Assembly (NCBI GenBank): GCA_964629875.1
Contig: CAZVRK010000006.1
Location: 1-64,000 of the forward strand
Reading direction: 5' to 3'
Length of the DNA: 64,000 nt
DNA from: UBA3495 sp964629875
Lineage (GTDB): Bacteria > Chloroflexota > Dehalococcoidia > Lucifugimonadales > UBA3495
Position numbers and translations under genes: made by a program. The notes under the pieces are model-generated. The model did no database searches. It was not told the DNA's origin and worked only from the letters and a program-made list of their open reading frames with translations. Numbering within the stretch: the first letter of the stretch is position 1; each line of letters opens with the position of its first letter. This document shows positions 1-7,641 of this stretch, in pieces.

Positions 1-560
1 GGAGCAGCTATAAGGAAAAATAATATTCCAAAGATCCGAAATCCTGCTCTCCATCCATAGTTTGTTATGGCAAGTTGAAGTAAGGGGGGAGTTATAGCCT
101 GGCCAGTAGCATTCCCTGAATCAGCGATTCCAAGCATGACCCCTTTCGATCTCGGGAACCAAGGAGCTAGTACGGCGGTAGTGGTGAACGAACCAATAGA
201 GATGTGTCCCAATGCGGATATTAGACTATAAAATATAAACAACTGCCACATATGGCTGACCATGCTACAGGCCCACCATCCGACAAGAATTACTATGCCT
301 GCCAGAGGGAACATATATTTGGGTCCGATTCTATCCAGGATTTTACCCAGTATAGGAGCTGCCAATCCACCGAAAAACCCTGAAGCAGAGAATATAGCGG
401 CTGTCATGGCAGCGCTACCACCAAACCCTTGCCTCAAAGCTGGGAGGAATACGGGTTGACTTCTTGTAACGCCACCTTCTACGATCAAGTTTCCGAAGGA
501 CAGGCCTAGAATTACCCACCCATAATTTCTTTTAGGTTTTGCATTTTCCTCTTGATCCAT
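1..560 (-). CDS. MFS transporter, N-terminal part (3' end cut by window edge)
   Basis: Reading the minus strand from the ATG at 558-560 gives 186 open codons with no stop before base 1, so only the N-terminal half is present. The protein has alternating hydrophobic helices and the loop LGKILDRIGPK at residues 71-81, which matches MFS motif A between helices 2 and 3. The opening helix (NYGWVILGLSFG) and a later segment (APWFPRSKGVMLGI) resemble the monocarboxylate/oxalate-formate (OFA/MCT) branch, the same branch as the gene at 25157-26434. It should be an inner-membrane secondary carrier for a small organic acid or similar solute; the substrate cannot be told. No strong ribosome binding site is seen, so the exact start is moderately certain. 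Confidence 0.85.
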   Translation of the reverse strand, partial: MDQEENAKPKRNYGWVILGLSFGNLIVEGGVTRSQPVFLPALRQGFGGSAAMTAAIFSASGFFGGLAAPILGKILDRIGPKYMFPLAGIVILVGWWACSMVSHMWQLFIFYSLISALGHISIGSFTTTAVLAPWFPRSKGVMLGIADSGNATGQAITPPLLQLAITNYGWRAGFRIFGILFFLIAA

Positions 561-967
561 GAATGACCTACAAGACCTTTCTTAAGAATGGAGGTTAATC
601 ACTACTATCTTTATATACTCTTCCAATTTTTAGGCGATTAATTATCCTCGTGTAACACTAGTTACCATAGACTAGAGAATGCCCAACTGCAACCGGTAGC
701 CATATAGGTCTGTTATTCGATTTGAATGTGCTCCCTTTAGAGGGTAGATGGTAGATGAGCAACTAAGTTGCGGCCAGAATGTCAATTTGGATATACACAC
801 TCGTTGCAACTAACCCATTTACCACTTCAGTTGATTGCTGTAACAGAGCCACTGATCAACAAGTTTTTATATACGTATAACTCAGTAGAAATCGTAGAAT
901 TAGTCCTCACAATTTCGTCAATTATAATGTTATCTCAACTCGAGTAATTTTATCTAAGGAATTAATC
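561..967. other. Gene-free stretch
   Basis: About 400 bases without a credible coding frame lie between the divergent MFS gene and the small membrane protein at 968. AT-rich patches near 870-890 and 930-950 could hold promoters. A short palindrome, GCAACTAAGTTGC, is present near 760. Nothing else is recognised. Confidence 0.5.
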
Positions 968-1186
968 ATGCCAATATTTGTTGGGCGCATCGCGCTTATT
1001 GCATTCCTGGTTGCTATAACAATCACTTTCATAATCGTGGTATCCGCTGTTCCGGCAATGGGGATAACGATAATAGACAAGAAAATAAGACGCTTGCCTG
1101 AACGAAGTCATAAGACATTCTGGATAAGTTTTTTTTCTTTGTGCGGCCTGGTCACTTTCGGGTTATGGGTTTTTCTTTTCCCTTAA
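968..1186 (+). CDS. Small two-helix membrane protein, unknown
   Basis: A 72-residue protein with two hydrophobic segments, about residues 7-33 and 50-71, joined by a basic loop (DKKIRRLPERSHK). It starts with ATG and has CTAAGGA eight bases upstream, a usable ribosome binding site. By the positive-inside rule the loop would face the cytoplasm. I do not recognise a family. The good start signal, membrane character and separation from other genes argue for a real small gene rather than chance. Confidence 0.55.
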   Translation: MPIFVGRIALIAFLVAITITFIIVVSAVPAMGITIIDKKIRRLPERSHKTFWISFFSLCGLVTFGLWVFLFP

Positions 1187-1816
1187 ATAACCGATCTCAT
1201 GTGCGCCGTCTTCATAAACAAAAAGAACCCCAAGGGGAAATCTTGGAGTTCTTCACCGATACAATACCTACGACCGATACTATATCTATCAGTGGGGGGT
1301 GCCTTAATAATAACTATAACCAATTAGTATTACCTTAGAATTACCAAGGGAACATTCCCATAACATTCCGCACATCTCTTTGATTCTTAATGATCCTGTA
1401 TAATCGACTAGTCGACCTCATAACAAAGCCTACAAGGAGAGTTAATGATTTTTGAGGGCTCTAAAAAGTAAACCATGTTACTAATAATATTTTTCTTCTC
1501 GGTATTAGTGTTTATTCCCCTCTTCATATTCCTGAGAACTCGGCGATAGATGGACAGTTTTACATCCATACTTACTCTTGGTTCTGATGTTCCTCTTAAC
1601 CCCAATAATGATTGCTCTCCCACTATTCTCATTTAGAACAATCCTTATCTCTATATAACCGTCTAACTATTCCCAAGCTTATATCCCCTACCCCACAAGC
1701 ATGACATCAGCGATATCACATATTTGCACTATTGAAATAATTATTATAAACTTTTGTCATTCTATGCATATCTATTTATTTTTTCGGACATTATACAGTT
1801 ATTTTTAAGAGACGCA
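1187..1816. other. Sparse region with possible micro-ORFs
   Basis: There is no gene of normal size here. At 1399-1404 a TATAAT lies about 30 bases before an AAGGAGAG (about 1431-1438), followed by an ATG at 1445 that opens an 8-codon frame. Three bases after its stop, in the same frame, an ATG at 1475 opens a 24-codon frame ending at 1549 that encodes one hydrophobic segment with an RTRR tail. This could be a leader peptide plus a tiny membrane protein, or chance. The rest shows nothing recognisable. Confidence 0.25.
1223..1253. terminator. Imperfect hairpin, possible terminator
   Basis: AAGAAC-C-CCAAG (1223-1234) pairs with CTTGG-A-GTTCTT (1242-1253) with one internal mismatch. On the minus strand the stem is followed by a T-rich run; on the plus strand the tail is weak. 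It lies 37 bases after the small membrane protein gene. Confidence 0.4.
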
Positions 1817-2329
1817 ATGGCATACGAAACACGCATCAAGGAACATTCCCGAAAACTGTGGGAAGAAGGGTTCAGGCCAGAAGAGGTTATATCAACCATT
1901 AGAGACTATTACTCCTGCACCCTCGGTGATAAAACACTGAGACGATGGGCACAAACTGAAGGCTGGGGAGATTGGAGACACGCTCGGCAAGAACGACTAG
2001 GGCAGCACCAAGATCCAAGTGCAGTAAATGGTGTTTCTGGGATCCAAGACCCAATTCTTCATCTATGCTCAGTTCTTGCTCGAAGAAAGGTACGTGAGCA
2101 CCAAAACACTCATAGGACAGAGGGATCTAGAGTCCAAATTACTAATAACGTCTTAATGGACGTAGCTACAGAATATGAACCTACCCCGTGGATAATCGCT
2201 TATCTGAGACCTGAGATTATGACCTACATATCAACAGTGAGGGAAAGTGATTCAGAAAATGCAGCAATAGATTTAGACCCAAATACATTAAATGAAATAG
2301 GTCATCATTCTGAGGATGGGAACGAATAG
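1817..2329 (+). CDS. Helix-turn-helix protein, terminase-small-subunit-like N-terminus
   Basis: 170 residues from the ATG at 1817; an in-frame TTG at 1754 would add 21 hydrophobic, unlikely residues. Residues 1-55 form a helix-turn-helix of the kind seen at the start of phage terminase small subunits and some transposases: a charged helix (KEHSRKLWEEGFRPEEVI), a recognition helix (GDKTLRRWAQTEGWGDWR) and the typical closing W-x-x-x-x-G-W-x-x-W pattern. The remaining ~115 residues are polar and match nothing I recognise. It stands alone among very small ORFs, with no other phage genes nearby, so it may be a phage or mobile-element remnant or a stand-alone DNA-binding protein. Confidence 0.55.
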   Translation: MAYETRIKEHSRKLWEEGFRPEEVISTIRDYYSCTLGDKTLRRWAQTEGWGDWRHARQERLGQHQDPSAVNGVSGIQDPILHLCSVLARRKVREHQNTHRTEGSRVQITNNVLMDVATEYEPTPWIIAYLRPEIMTYISTVRESDSENAAIDLDPNTLNEIGHHSEDGNE

Positions 2330-2413
2330 ATGAAACATATAACCTTGGCCTTTTTAATAGTACTGGAATACATCGGTATTCTCAAAATCTACTTGAAAGG
2401 TGAAAATGATTAA
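2330..2413 (+). CDS. Possible 27-aa membrane peptide
   Basis: An ATG follows the stop of the HTH gene without a gap and opens 27 codons: one hydrophobic helix (ITLAFLIVLEYIGILKIYL) and a charged KGEND tail. GAGGATGGGA just upstream could serve as ribosome binding site. The direct junction suggests translational coupling. At this length chance is a serious alternative. Confidence 0.3.
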   Translation: MKHITLAFLIVLEYIGILKIYLKGEND

Positions 2414-2478
2414 CTTCTGAGTGCTCTGATCAAGGGAATATTTGGTATATCTAGTAATTATATAAAAGAGAGAACTCT

Positions 2479-2619
2479 ATGGATCATTATCTTACAGGAA
2501 AACTTATATCCCATTATCGAAGAGAACTAACATTATCGCAGACATACGATTACCTTGGGAGATGTTACGATGCGTTGGAATTGCCCGAATGCATTAATCC
2601 CGAATGGCTTGCTGTTTAG
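2479..2619 (+). CDS. Possible 46-aa small protein
   Basis: An ATG with AAAGAGAG six bases upstream opens 46 codons. The segment KLISHYRRELTLSQTYDYLG looks like the first helices of a small helix-turn-helix, but no family is recognised. The last codons and the stop lie inside a perfect 21-bp inverted repeat, so the repeat arm is either part of this gene or overwrites it. Confidence 0.3.
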   Translation: MDHYLTGKLISHYRRELTLSQTYDYLGRCYDALELPECINPEWLAV

Positions 2620-2644
2620 AACTAGCAAGCCATTCGGGATTAAT
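2593..2644. terminator. Perfect 21-bp hairpin, terminator-like
   Basis: Bases 2593-2613 are the exact reverse complement of 2624-2644, with a 10-base spacer. There is no long T-run on either side. By its form it belongs with the other long palindromic terminators of the window. On the minus strand a TAG (2647-2649) sits just before it. Confidence 0.6.
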
Positions 2645-2646
2645 CT

Positions 2647-2739
2647 CTACAACAGATCAGGGGTTACCTGAACGACTTCCCAACGTTCTGTCTCTATAGG
2701 AAATGCTTCTGTGAATAAATGAAACTTATTGGCTAACCA
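2647..2739 (-). other. Coding-like fragment without a start codon
   Basis: Downstream of the cupin stop the minus strand has an open run of 30 codons ending in TAG at 2647, three bases before the long hairpin. Its translation (TEAFPIETERWEVVQVTPD in the middle) has the composition of a real protein C-terminus, but no ATG, GTG or usable TTG precedes it. It may be the tail of a decayed gene. The cupin itself looks full length, so a simple frameshift is not needed. Confidence 0.3.
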
Positions 2740-3098
2740 TTATTCGAAACATTCCATATTGGATTCTCAGAAAATTCATAAAGTAGTGCTGATTCATTGC
2801 CCTCTACCCAACCATCATGACCTGGTTCTATCACATACGCATCTCCAGCATGAAAATCCAGCTGTGTTCCGTCGTCATGTTTAGCACTCACAGAGCCACT
2901 GACGAGTATCCCTACATGCCTCGCTTGACAGCTCTCGGTTCCAACCACCGGTTTAATACAGGTTGACCAAGACCAACCAGGTTGGAGAACTACTTTAGTT
3001 ACCCTGACATCGGCCAAATTGGCTATCTTTGCCTCTGCTTTGTCAAAGGACATAGTTTCGTCTGGTGAATCGAAATTGTTGCTTAATATACTGGGCAT
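2733..3098 (-). CDS. Cupin-domain protein
   Basis: 121 residues from an ATG at 3098 that follows TAGGAGG at good spacing; upstream in-frame starts lack such a site. One conserved-barrel cupin_2 domain fills the protein: the first motif region (PGWSWS..IKPVVGTESCQARHVGILVSG) carries the usual His, and GDAYVIEPGHDGWV is the second motif. Small cupins of this type bind a metal and are often regulators, isomerases or accessory enzymes. A ligand or reaction cannot be assigned. It stands alone on the minus strand. Confidence 0.75.
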   Translation of the reverse strand: MPSILSNNFDSPDETMSFDKAEAKIANLADVRVTKVVLQPGWSWSTCIKPVVGTESCQARHVGILVSGSVSAKHDDGTQLDFHAGDAYVIEPGHDGWVEGNESALLYEFSENPIWNVSNNG

Positions 3099-3245
3099 CT
3101 CGTGGAACCTCCTAAATCTAATACAGGACAGGTATATCATACTTATCCGACGTTTCGCTATAATCAATAATATATGGATTATGTTTTCGTTAAACAACTA
3201 CTGTAACAAAACCACTATATTGTGTTAACCAACATGGATTTATAG

Positions 3246-3500
3246 ATGCCATTATCAAAACCACCAGAATGCCCTCAACATAAAAAACCCATGACACCTT
3301 CTGTACATCATATTGAGGATAGTACATTAGATGAATCTGGGTTCATTGATGACAAGCGGTCTACTCAATCCGTAGTCAGATGGCTATGCCCTGATTGCGG
3401 AACATCTTACCTGAATGACTATCTTCAAATGATCCAAGAATATGCTGATAAATCAGGAAAAACCCTTGAGCAGCTAACAGAAGACCCATTCATAGATTAA
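3246..3500 (+). CDS. Small zinc-ribbon-like protein
   Basis: 84 residues starting at ATG 3246. There is one CPQH pair near the N-terminus (PPECPQHKKPM) and a CPDCG pair at about residues 49-53, which together could bind one zinc ion. The C-terminus (LNDYLQMIQEYADKSGKTLEQL) is an amphipathic helix. No family is recognised and no strong ribosome binding site is visible. It ends facing the monooxygenase-like gene at 3559. Confidence 0.5.
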   Translation: MPLSKPPECPQHKKPMTPSVHHIEDSTLDESGFIDDKRSTQSVVRWLCPDCGTSYLNDYLQMIQEYADKSGKTLEQLTEDPFID

Positions 3501-3558
3501 AGCATTCGCCAATACCGATCATAAGTCGCGCAGTACCTCCGATGATCTCTCGACTTCG

Positions 3559-3846
3559 TTAACTGGAGAACCATACCCCTGAATAGACTCCTCTATCTGG
3601 CGGAGCAGTGGCAAAAGCTGCCAATTCAGCCATTACATTCTGAACTGTCTCAGATGCATCACGCGCATTTTGACTGCTCTGATAAACACCTATCACTGTT
3701 ATCTCATCCTCGCCAGTAACAGCAACTGCAAATCCAATAATACCTTCTAATTCAGTAACTAAGTTGGCGCGAGAATCTATTAACTTAGTTACCTCTTCCA
3801 TTTTTCCAGGCTGCAAACTAATCACAGTTTTTGATATTCCTGCCAT
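3559..3846 (-). CDS. Antibiotic biosynthesis monooxygenase (ABM)-like protein
   Basis: 95 residues with the beta-alpha-beta layout of the dimeric ferredoxin-like barrel: ISKTVISLQPGKMEEVTKLID opens the domain and EDEITVIGVYQSSQNARDA forms the second half. The family contains cofactor-free monooxygenases, heme-degrading enzymes and stress proteins; no catalytic residue decides between them. GAGGAGTC lies just before the ATG. It is likely a single gene transcribed toward the zinc-ribbon gene. Confidence 0.6.
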   Translation of the reverse strand: MAGISKTVISLQPGKMEEVTKLIDSRANLVTELEGIIGFAVAVTGEDEITVIGVYQSSQNARDASETVQNVMAELAAFATAPPDRGVYSGVWFSS

Positions 3847-3946
3847 ATTCTTGACTCCTCAAACTTTATATTTCGGATAATACCCAATAACGGGCTAATT
3901 TTTATTGTTATATTTACAGAACCTAATAACATAAACGCCACAATGT

Positions 3947-4501
3947 TTACGGACGTTTAGGCAATACAGGGGATCCAGCGGGAGGGGCCATATCAATAGA
4001 TAGTAGGGTGCATGCTATAAAGGAATAATACCCCATTAATGCCCCTAAAACGACAGTATTCGCTTCTCCAAACTGCGCTAGAGCGGCATCAAAAGATTCT
4101 TGAGACACCCGATGTCCCCCCATCAACTCCCGACCATATCTGACGATTACTGCTTCTTCTGGTGTAAGATCATCTAAATTTCCCATATTTGCAATTATCT
4201 CAACCGCTTCAGGCCGAGCTCCTGCTTTTAATGCAGCTGCCGAATGCGATGCCCAAACATAATCACAGTCCCAATGTCGAGCCGCAGTAATGATAGCTAA
4301 CTCTGTATCATGATCCGATAAATTACCTCCAAAACGCAACGCATCGCTAAGGGCGGTAGAACTCCGAGCGACTTCGGGCGCATACATCATTATAGAATGA
4401 GGACCATTGATACGATTTCGAGATCCTATGATAGAATCAAACGCCACTAAGGCATCACCGCTTACCTGATCTCTATTCGTAATAGGTTTCAGTCTGACCA
4501 T
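3947..4501 (-). CDS. Carboxymuconolactone decarboxylase (CMD) family protein
   Basis: 184 residues with the all-helical CMD/AhpD fold. The hallmark segment is ELAIITAARHWDCDYVWASH followed by AAALKAGARPEAVEII: the Cys and final His are kept but the second Cys of the AhpD CxxC pair is Val, so this is not a classical AhpD peroxidase. It may be a decarboxylase-like or lactonase-like enzyme of aromatic-compound breakdown, or a thiol protein with a single Cys. GGAGATAAATT before the ATG supports the start. Confidence 0.75.
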   Translation of the reverse strand: MVRLKPITNRDQVSGDALVAFDSIIGSRNRINGPHSIMMYAPEVARSSTALSDALRFGGNLSDHDTELAIITAARHWDCDYVWASHSAAALKAGARPEAVEIIANMGNLDDLTPEEAVIVRYGRELMGGHRVSQESFDAALAQFGEANTVVLGALMGYYSFIACTLLSIDMAPPAGSPVLPKRP

Positions 4502-4671
4502 AATTTATCTCCTGCTCAACTGTTAGAAGTTTCGAGAGTATAGCACAGAATATCCGCTCGAAAAGGTGACTAAAGAACATATCTTTTTGGAGTGATTTAG
4601 CGCGAAATCCTAGGACATCGTGTCGACAATCAGCATCCATCACTAGTAATAACGCCACTTAATGCAGTTAT

Positions 4672-4983
4672 TTAATCCAGAATTTTCTGACCATCCCAAT
4701 TATCCAAGCATCCGCGTCCCACCCAGGCGACTAACTCATCGTAAATTTTCTCTCTCACGGACAACGTTATACCAAGCATTGTAAATGACCCAAAGTCTAA
4801 TGGGCCTTCAAAAAGATGCTGCACAACCCTATCGATGGGAAGCTGAGACCCCAGATCCTCCGGTAGATCTAGTTCAATACGGTTGTATTTCGCACAAGCT
4901 ATACATATTTGTTTGAAAGTCGCTTCGGCATATGCTGACTCTTGAATAGCTAAATGTGTAAAACTTAAATTTGGGTACATCAT
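4672..4983 (-). CDS. Hypothetical protein, 103 aa
   Basis: A 103-residue acidic protein with two Cys in an ICIACAKYNRI segment and a helical C-terminal half. No family is recognised. GGAGG lies directly before tandem ATG codons at 4983 and 4980, very close for normal spacing, so the start could be slightly different. It lies downstream of the terminator of the VOC gene. Confidence 0.5.
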   Translation of the reverse strand: MMYPNLSFTHLAIQESAYAEATFKQICIACAKYNRIELDLPEDLGSQLPIDRVVQHLFEGPLDFGSFTMLGITLSVREKIYDELVAWVGRGCLDNWDGQKILD

Positions 4984-5023
4984 CCTCCGCCCATATATAA
5001 CAACTACGGTCCCAAAAAGCAGT

Positions 5024-5063
5024 ACAAAAATACCCCAGCCGATATGGCGTGGGGTATTTTTGT
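5024..5063. terminator. Bidirectional terminator hairpin
   Basis: ACAAAAATACCCC (5024-5036) pairs perfectly with GGGGTATTTTTGT (5051-5063) around a 14-base loop that itself has AGCC/GGCG complementarity. The A-tract and T-tract make it an intrinsic terminator for the VOC gene on the minus strand. Confidence 0.85.
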
Positions 5064-5086
5064 CAAAACCAATCTAACAATTGCGA

Positions 5087-5491
5087 TCAGTATATCTTAT
5101 GCCAATCAGCATGCCACATTACTTCAATTCTATTACCGTCGGGATCATTAACAAAAACCCGTTGCTTGGGACCATTCGTAGTCGGTTCCCCGACAAATGA
5201 TTCCCCAGTACTTTCAAAATTTGCCTTCCATGCATCCCAATTTTCTACTTCTACCGCAAAATGATTTCTAGGGTGTGGATCTGGCTCGCCTCTGACCGCT
5301 ATATGAACTTCTGAAGAACCCAACTTCAAATATCGAGGCTTATCTTCAGTCCATTCCGCTCCAAATACCTTCTTGTACCAAGCCTGACTTTTTTCAACAT
5401 CACTAACTGATATATTAGCGTGCTGGATACAACTCACCCTAATACTGCTTTCAGGAGCATAGGAAGGTATGTATGGATTTCGCTCTGACAT
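5087..5491 (-). CDS. VOC superfamily (glyoxalase/dioxygenase-fold) protein
   Basis: 134 residues forming two beta-alpha-beta-beta-beta modules. The first starts IQHANISVSDVEKSQAWYKK with the usual metal-ligand His; the second ends QRVFVNDPDGNRIEVMW with the usual Glu, and NHFAVEV supplies another His. Members are metal enzymes: lactoylglutathione lyases, epimerases, extradiol dioxygenases or antibiotic-binding proteins. The substrate is unknown. AAAGGAG before the ATG supports the start, and a strong terminator follows the stop. Confidence 0.75.
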   Translation of the reverse strand: MSERNPYIPSYAPESSIRVSCIQHANISVSDVEKSQAWYKKVFGAEWTEDKPRYLKLGSSEVHIAVRGEPDPHPRNHFAVEVENWDAWKANFESTGESFVGEPTTNGPKQRVFVNDPDGNRIEVMWHADWHKIY

Positions 5492-5764
5492 AACAATTTC
5501 TCCTTTGTAGCTATAGTTCCGACATGATACAACTAGAGCAAAAAAATAGAAAGAACTAATCCTACTAGGACCCTATTTGAGATCAATTCTATGGTCAGAT
5601 TCACACGATAAGACAAATAAATTTATTGAGGCTTATAATCCTATCCAAGCGGCTACACAATATGCGCCATATATAGGTCTGTTCATAACATATATACTTT
5701 CCTTAATCGTGAATAACCTGTAATATGCGCCAATGTAGATTAAGACTAAAGGAGTTTTTAAATC

Positions 5765-6175
5765 ATGCCATCAACAAACGGGTATAAGACATTCAACTTC
5801 TCTTTCATCGTCCCGGAAAACAAGACGGATGATATGGAAAAGGCAGTTGCAAGCCACGGGGAATGGATGCGCCAAACACATTCTATTTACACTCGTGCAG
5901 ACCCTAACTACGGTTTCTTGGGAACTCTAGTAGACTACTATTGGGCAAAGTCACCTGAACTGAATAACCCATTGGATCCCGAAGCAGGAACCACTGGAAA
6001 CATTCTTTACTCCTTGAACGAGGTTTACACTAGACCTGAGGGCACCGACGCGCACATGGAAGCCGCTCCTTCATGGGAATCCTTTGAAGCCTTTCTAGCA
6101 CTTACAGGAGAGTTTCAATCTCAAATGATAATGAGCGGAGACGTCATTCAGTCCATGTTTGCGGACGAAGAATAA
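5765..6175 (+). CDS. Hypothetical protein, 136 aa
   Basis: 136 residues beginning at an ATG with AAAGGAG upstream. The start (TFNFSFIVPENKTDDMEKAVASHGEWMRQTH) and end (SFEAFLALTGEFQSQM) suggest an alpha/beta sandwich like stress-response dimeric barrels, but I do not recognise the family. It has no Cys, signal peptide or membrane segment. It is a single gene closed by the hairpin at 6189-6235. Confidence 0.6.
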   Translation: MPSTNGYKTFNFSFIVPENKTDDMEKAVASHGEWMRQTHSIYTRADPNYGFLGTLVDYYWAKSPELNNPLDPEAGTTGNILYSLNEVYTRPEGTDAHMEAAPSWESFEAFLALTGEFQSQMIMSGDVIQSMFADEE

Positions 6176-6188
6176 TATATATTTGTGA

Positions 6189-6235
6189 AAGCCTGGATTA
6201 AACTGGGATACTGAAATCCTGATTATTCCAGGCTT
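6189..6235 (+). terminator. Hairpin terminator
   Basis: AAGCCTGGA (6189-6197) pairs with TCCAGGCTT (6227-6235); an inner GGAT/ATCC helix may form within the loop. It begins 14 bases after the stop of the preceding gene. Confidence 0.6.
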
Positions 6236-6471
6236 ATATCCGAAGTAGATACCATCACATCCGACTGCACTCAAACAGGACAACATCGCTTTATTTCACT
6301 GATGACTCTCCAAAACACCACCACATCAGAGCATACTAGACCAGGGCCCAATAAATGCCAGTCGGACTGCACATTTACCGTAAATCAGCGTTAATAATTG
6401 TCTACCATAATAGACTAGAAACATCGTTAACTCTAAATTTTGATCTTATACAGGTAACAGGAGAAAACACT

Positions 6472-7566
6472 ATGGCGAAGAAAATTAGATTGGGTTTTGT
6501 AGGTGCTAATATTAACTCAACATGGGCATCCCAATCCCATTTTCCTGCTATCATGGCAAGTCCTGATGTTGAAATGACTGCAGTTTGCACATCGAGAGCT
6601 GAAAGCGCTGAAGAAGCCCGTCAAACTTTCGGTGCTAAATTCGCCTTCCATGATTTTAACGAAATGGTCTCATGTTCCGAAATCGACGCCGTTGCTGTCG
6701 TAGTACGTGTACCATCGCATTACGAACCCACCAAAGCTGCCATCAACGCAGGAAAACACGTGTATACAGAATGGCCACTTGGTAGGACTACATCCGAAGC
6801 TGCAGAGCTCGCTAATCTCGCCAATTCCAAAGGCGTACATACTGTTGTCGGACTGCAATCACGTGTTAGCCCTGCGTTACTTTATGTCAAAGAACTTATA
6901 AGTGAGAACTATTTAGGAGAAGTCCTATCATGCCACGTGACTACCATGCGTGACGGTGCGCTAGAACGGCCATCAAGCAGGACATGGCAAAGAGACGCAA
7001 ATATGGGAGCAAATACCCTTACTATTGCCACAGGCCATGTAATAGACGCCCTACGTTTCGTACTGGGAAACTTCGAAAAAGCTGCCTGTATGATTACGAC
7101 ACAGGTACCACAATTGTATGAAACTGACACACAACAATTTGTGGAAGTGACCTCACCTGATAATATCAGGGTCTCTGGAACCTTATCGCGTGGGGCAGCA
7201 GCTTCAGTCCACGTAGGCGCAGTGCCTTGGGCAGGAAGTGGGTTTCGAATGGAAATATATGGCAGAGAGGGAACCCTAGTAGTAACCGGAAGTGTATCCT
7301 CACAACGTGGCGAGATGTTACGCATACAAGGAGCACAAAAAAAACAGGAATTGGAAGACCTAGAGATACCTCAGCGATTTATATATGTCCCAGAAGATTT
7401 TCCTGACGGAGATCCTTTCAATGTGGGTCAGATGTATGCTTTATTTTCCAAAGCAATCCAGACAGGGGATAATGCTTTACCTACATTTGACACGGCAGTA
7501 GATCTGCATAAATTCCTAGACAAACTGACCCTAGCCTCTACTACAGGAAAGGAACAAAGCATATAG
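6472..7566 (+). CDS. Gfo/Idh/MocA family oxidoreductase
   Basis: 364 residues from the ATG at 6472, which has ACAGGAG nine bases upstream; the open frame runs further 5' but without a start signal. An N-terminal Rossmann domain opens with IRLGFVGANINSTWASQSHF, the NAD(P)-binding loop. AGKHVYTEWPLGRTTSEA matches the family's GKHVxxEKP signature, but with Trp in place of the usual Lys. The C-terminal half is the mixed-sheet substrate domain, with a helix carrying TIATGHVIDALRFVLG. These enzymes oxidise or reduce sugars, inositols and related polyols; the substrate is unknown and the Lys-to-Trp change may alter it. Confidence 0.85.
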   Translation: MAKKIRLGFVGANINSTWASQSHFPAIMASPDVEMTAVCTSRAESAEEARQTFGAKFAFHDFNEMVSCSEIDAVAVVVRVPSHYEPTKAAINAGKHVYTEWPLGRTTSEAAELANLANSKGVHTVVGLQSRVSPALLYVKELISENYLGEVLSCHVTTMRDGALERPSSRTWQRDANMGANTLTIATGHVIDALRFVLGNFEKAACMITTQVPQLYETDTQQFVEVTSPDNIRVSGTLSRGAAASVHVGAVPWAGSGFRMEIYGREGTLVVTGSVSSQRGEMLRIQGAQKKQELEDLEIPQRFIYVPEDFPDGDPFNVGQMYALFSKAIQTGDNALPTFDTAVDLHKFLDKLTLASTTGKEQSI

Positions 7567-7610
7567 ATAATATGGATCGTTTAACTGGGTTAAACGATCC
7601 ATATTATCTA
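7564..7610. terminator. Perfect 21-bp bidirectional terminator
   Basis: Bases 7564-7584 are the exact reverse complement of 7590-7610 with a 5-base loop (CTGGG). The left arm contains the TAG stop codon of the oxidoreductase. It lies between convergent genes and can end transcription from both. Confidence 0.8.
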
Positions 7611-7641
7611 TCATTAATTAGGAAGTATTTAAAAATACTCT

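Noticed and set aside
1408..1632. Minus-strand frame of 74 codons
   Set aside because: No ribosome binding site, unusual composition, no recognisable fold; it overlaps the more plausible plus-strand micro-ORFs.
2593..2644. Inverted repeat as insertion-sequence ends or attachment site
   Set aside because: The arms are separated by only 10 bases, with no transposase or integrase and no target duplication; a hairpin is the simpler reading.
2733..3098. Frameshift joining the cupin with the coding-like tail at 2647-2732
   Set aside because: The cupin already has both cupin motifs and a normal length without the tail; a joined protein is not needed.
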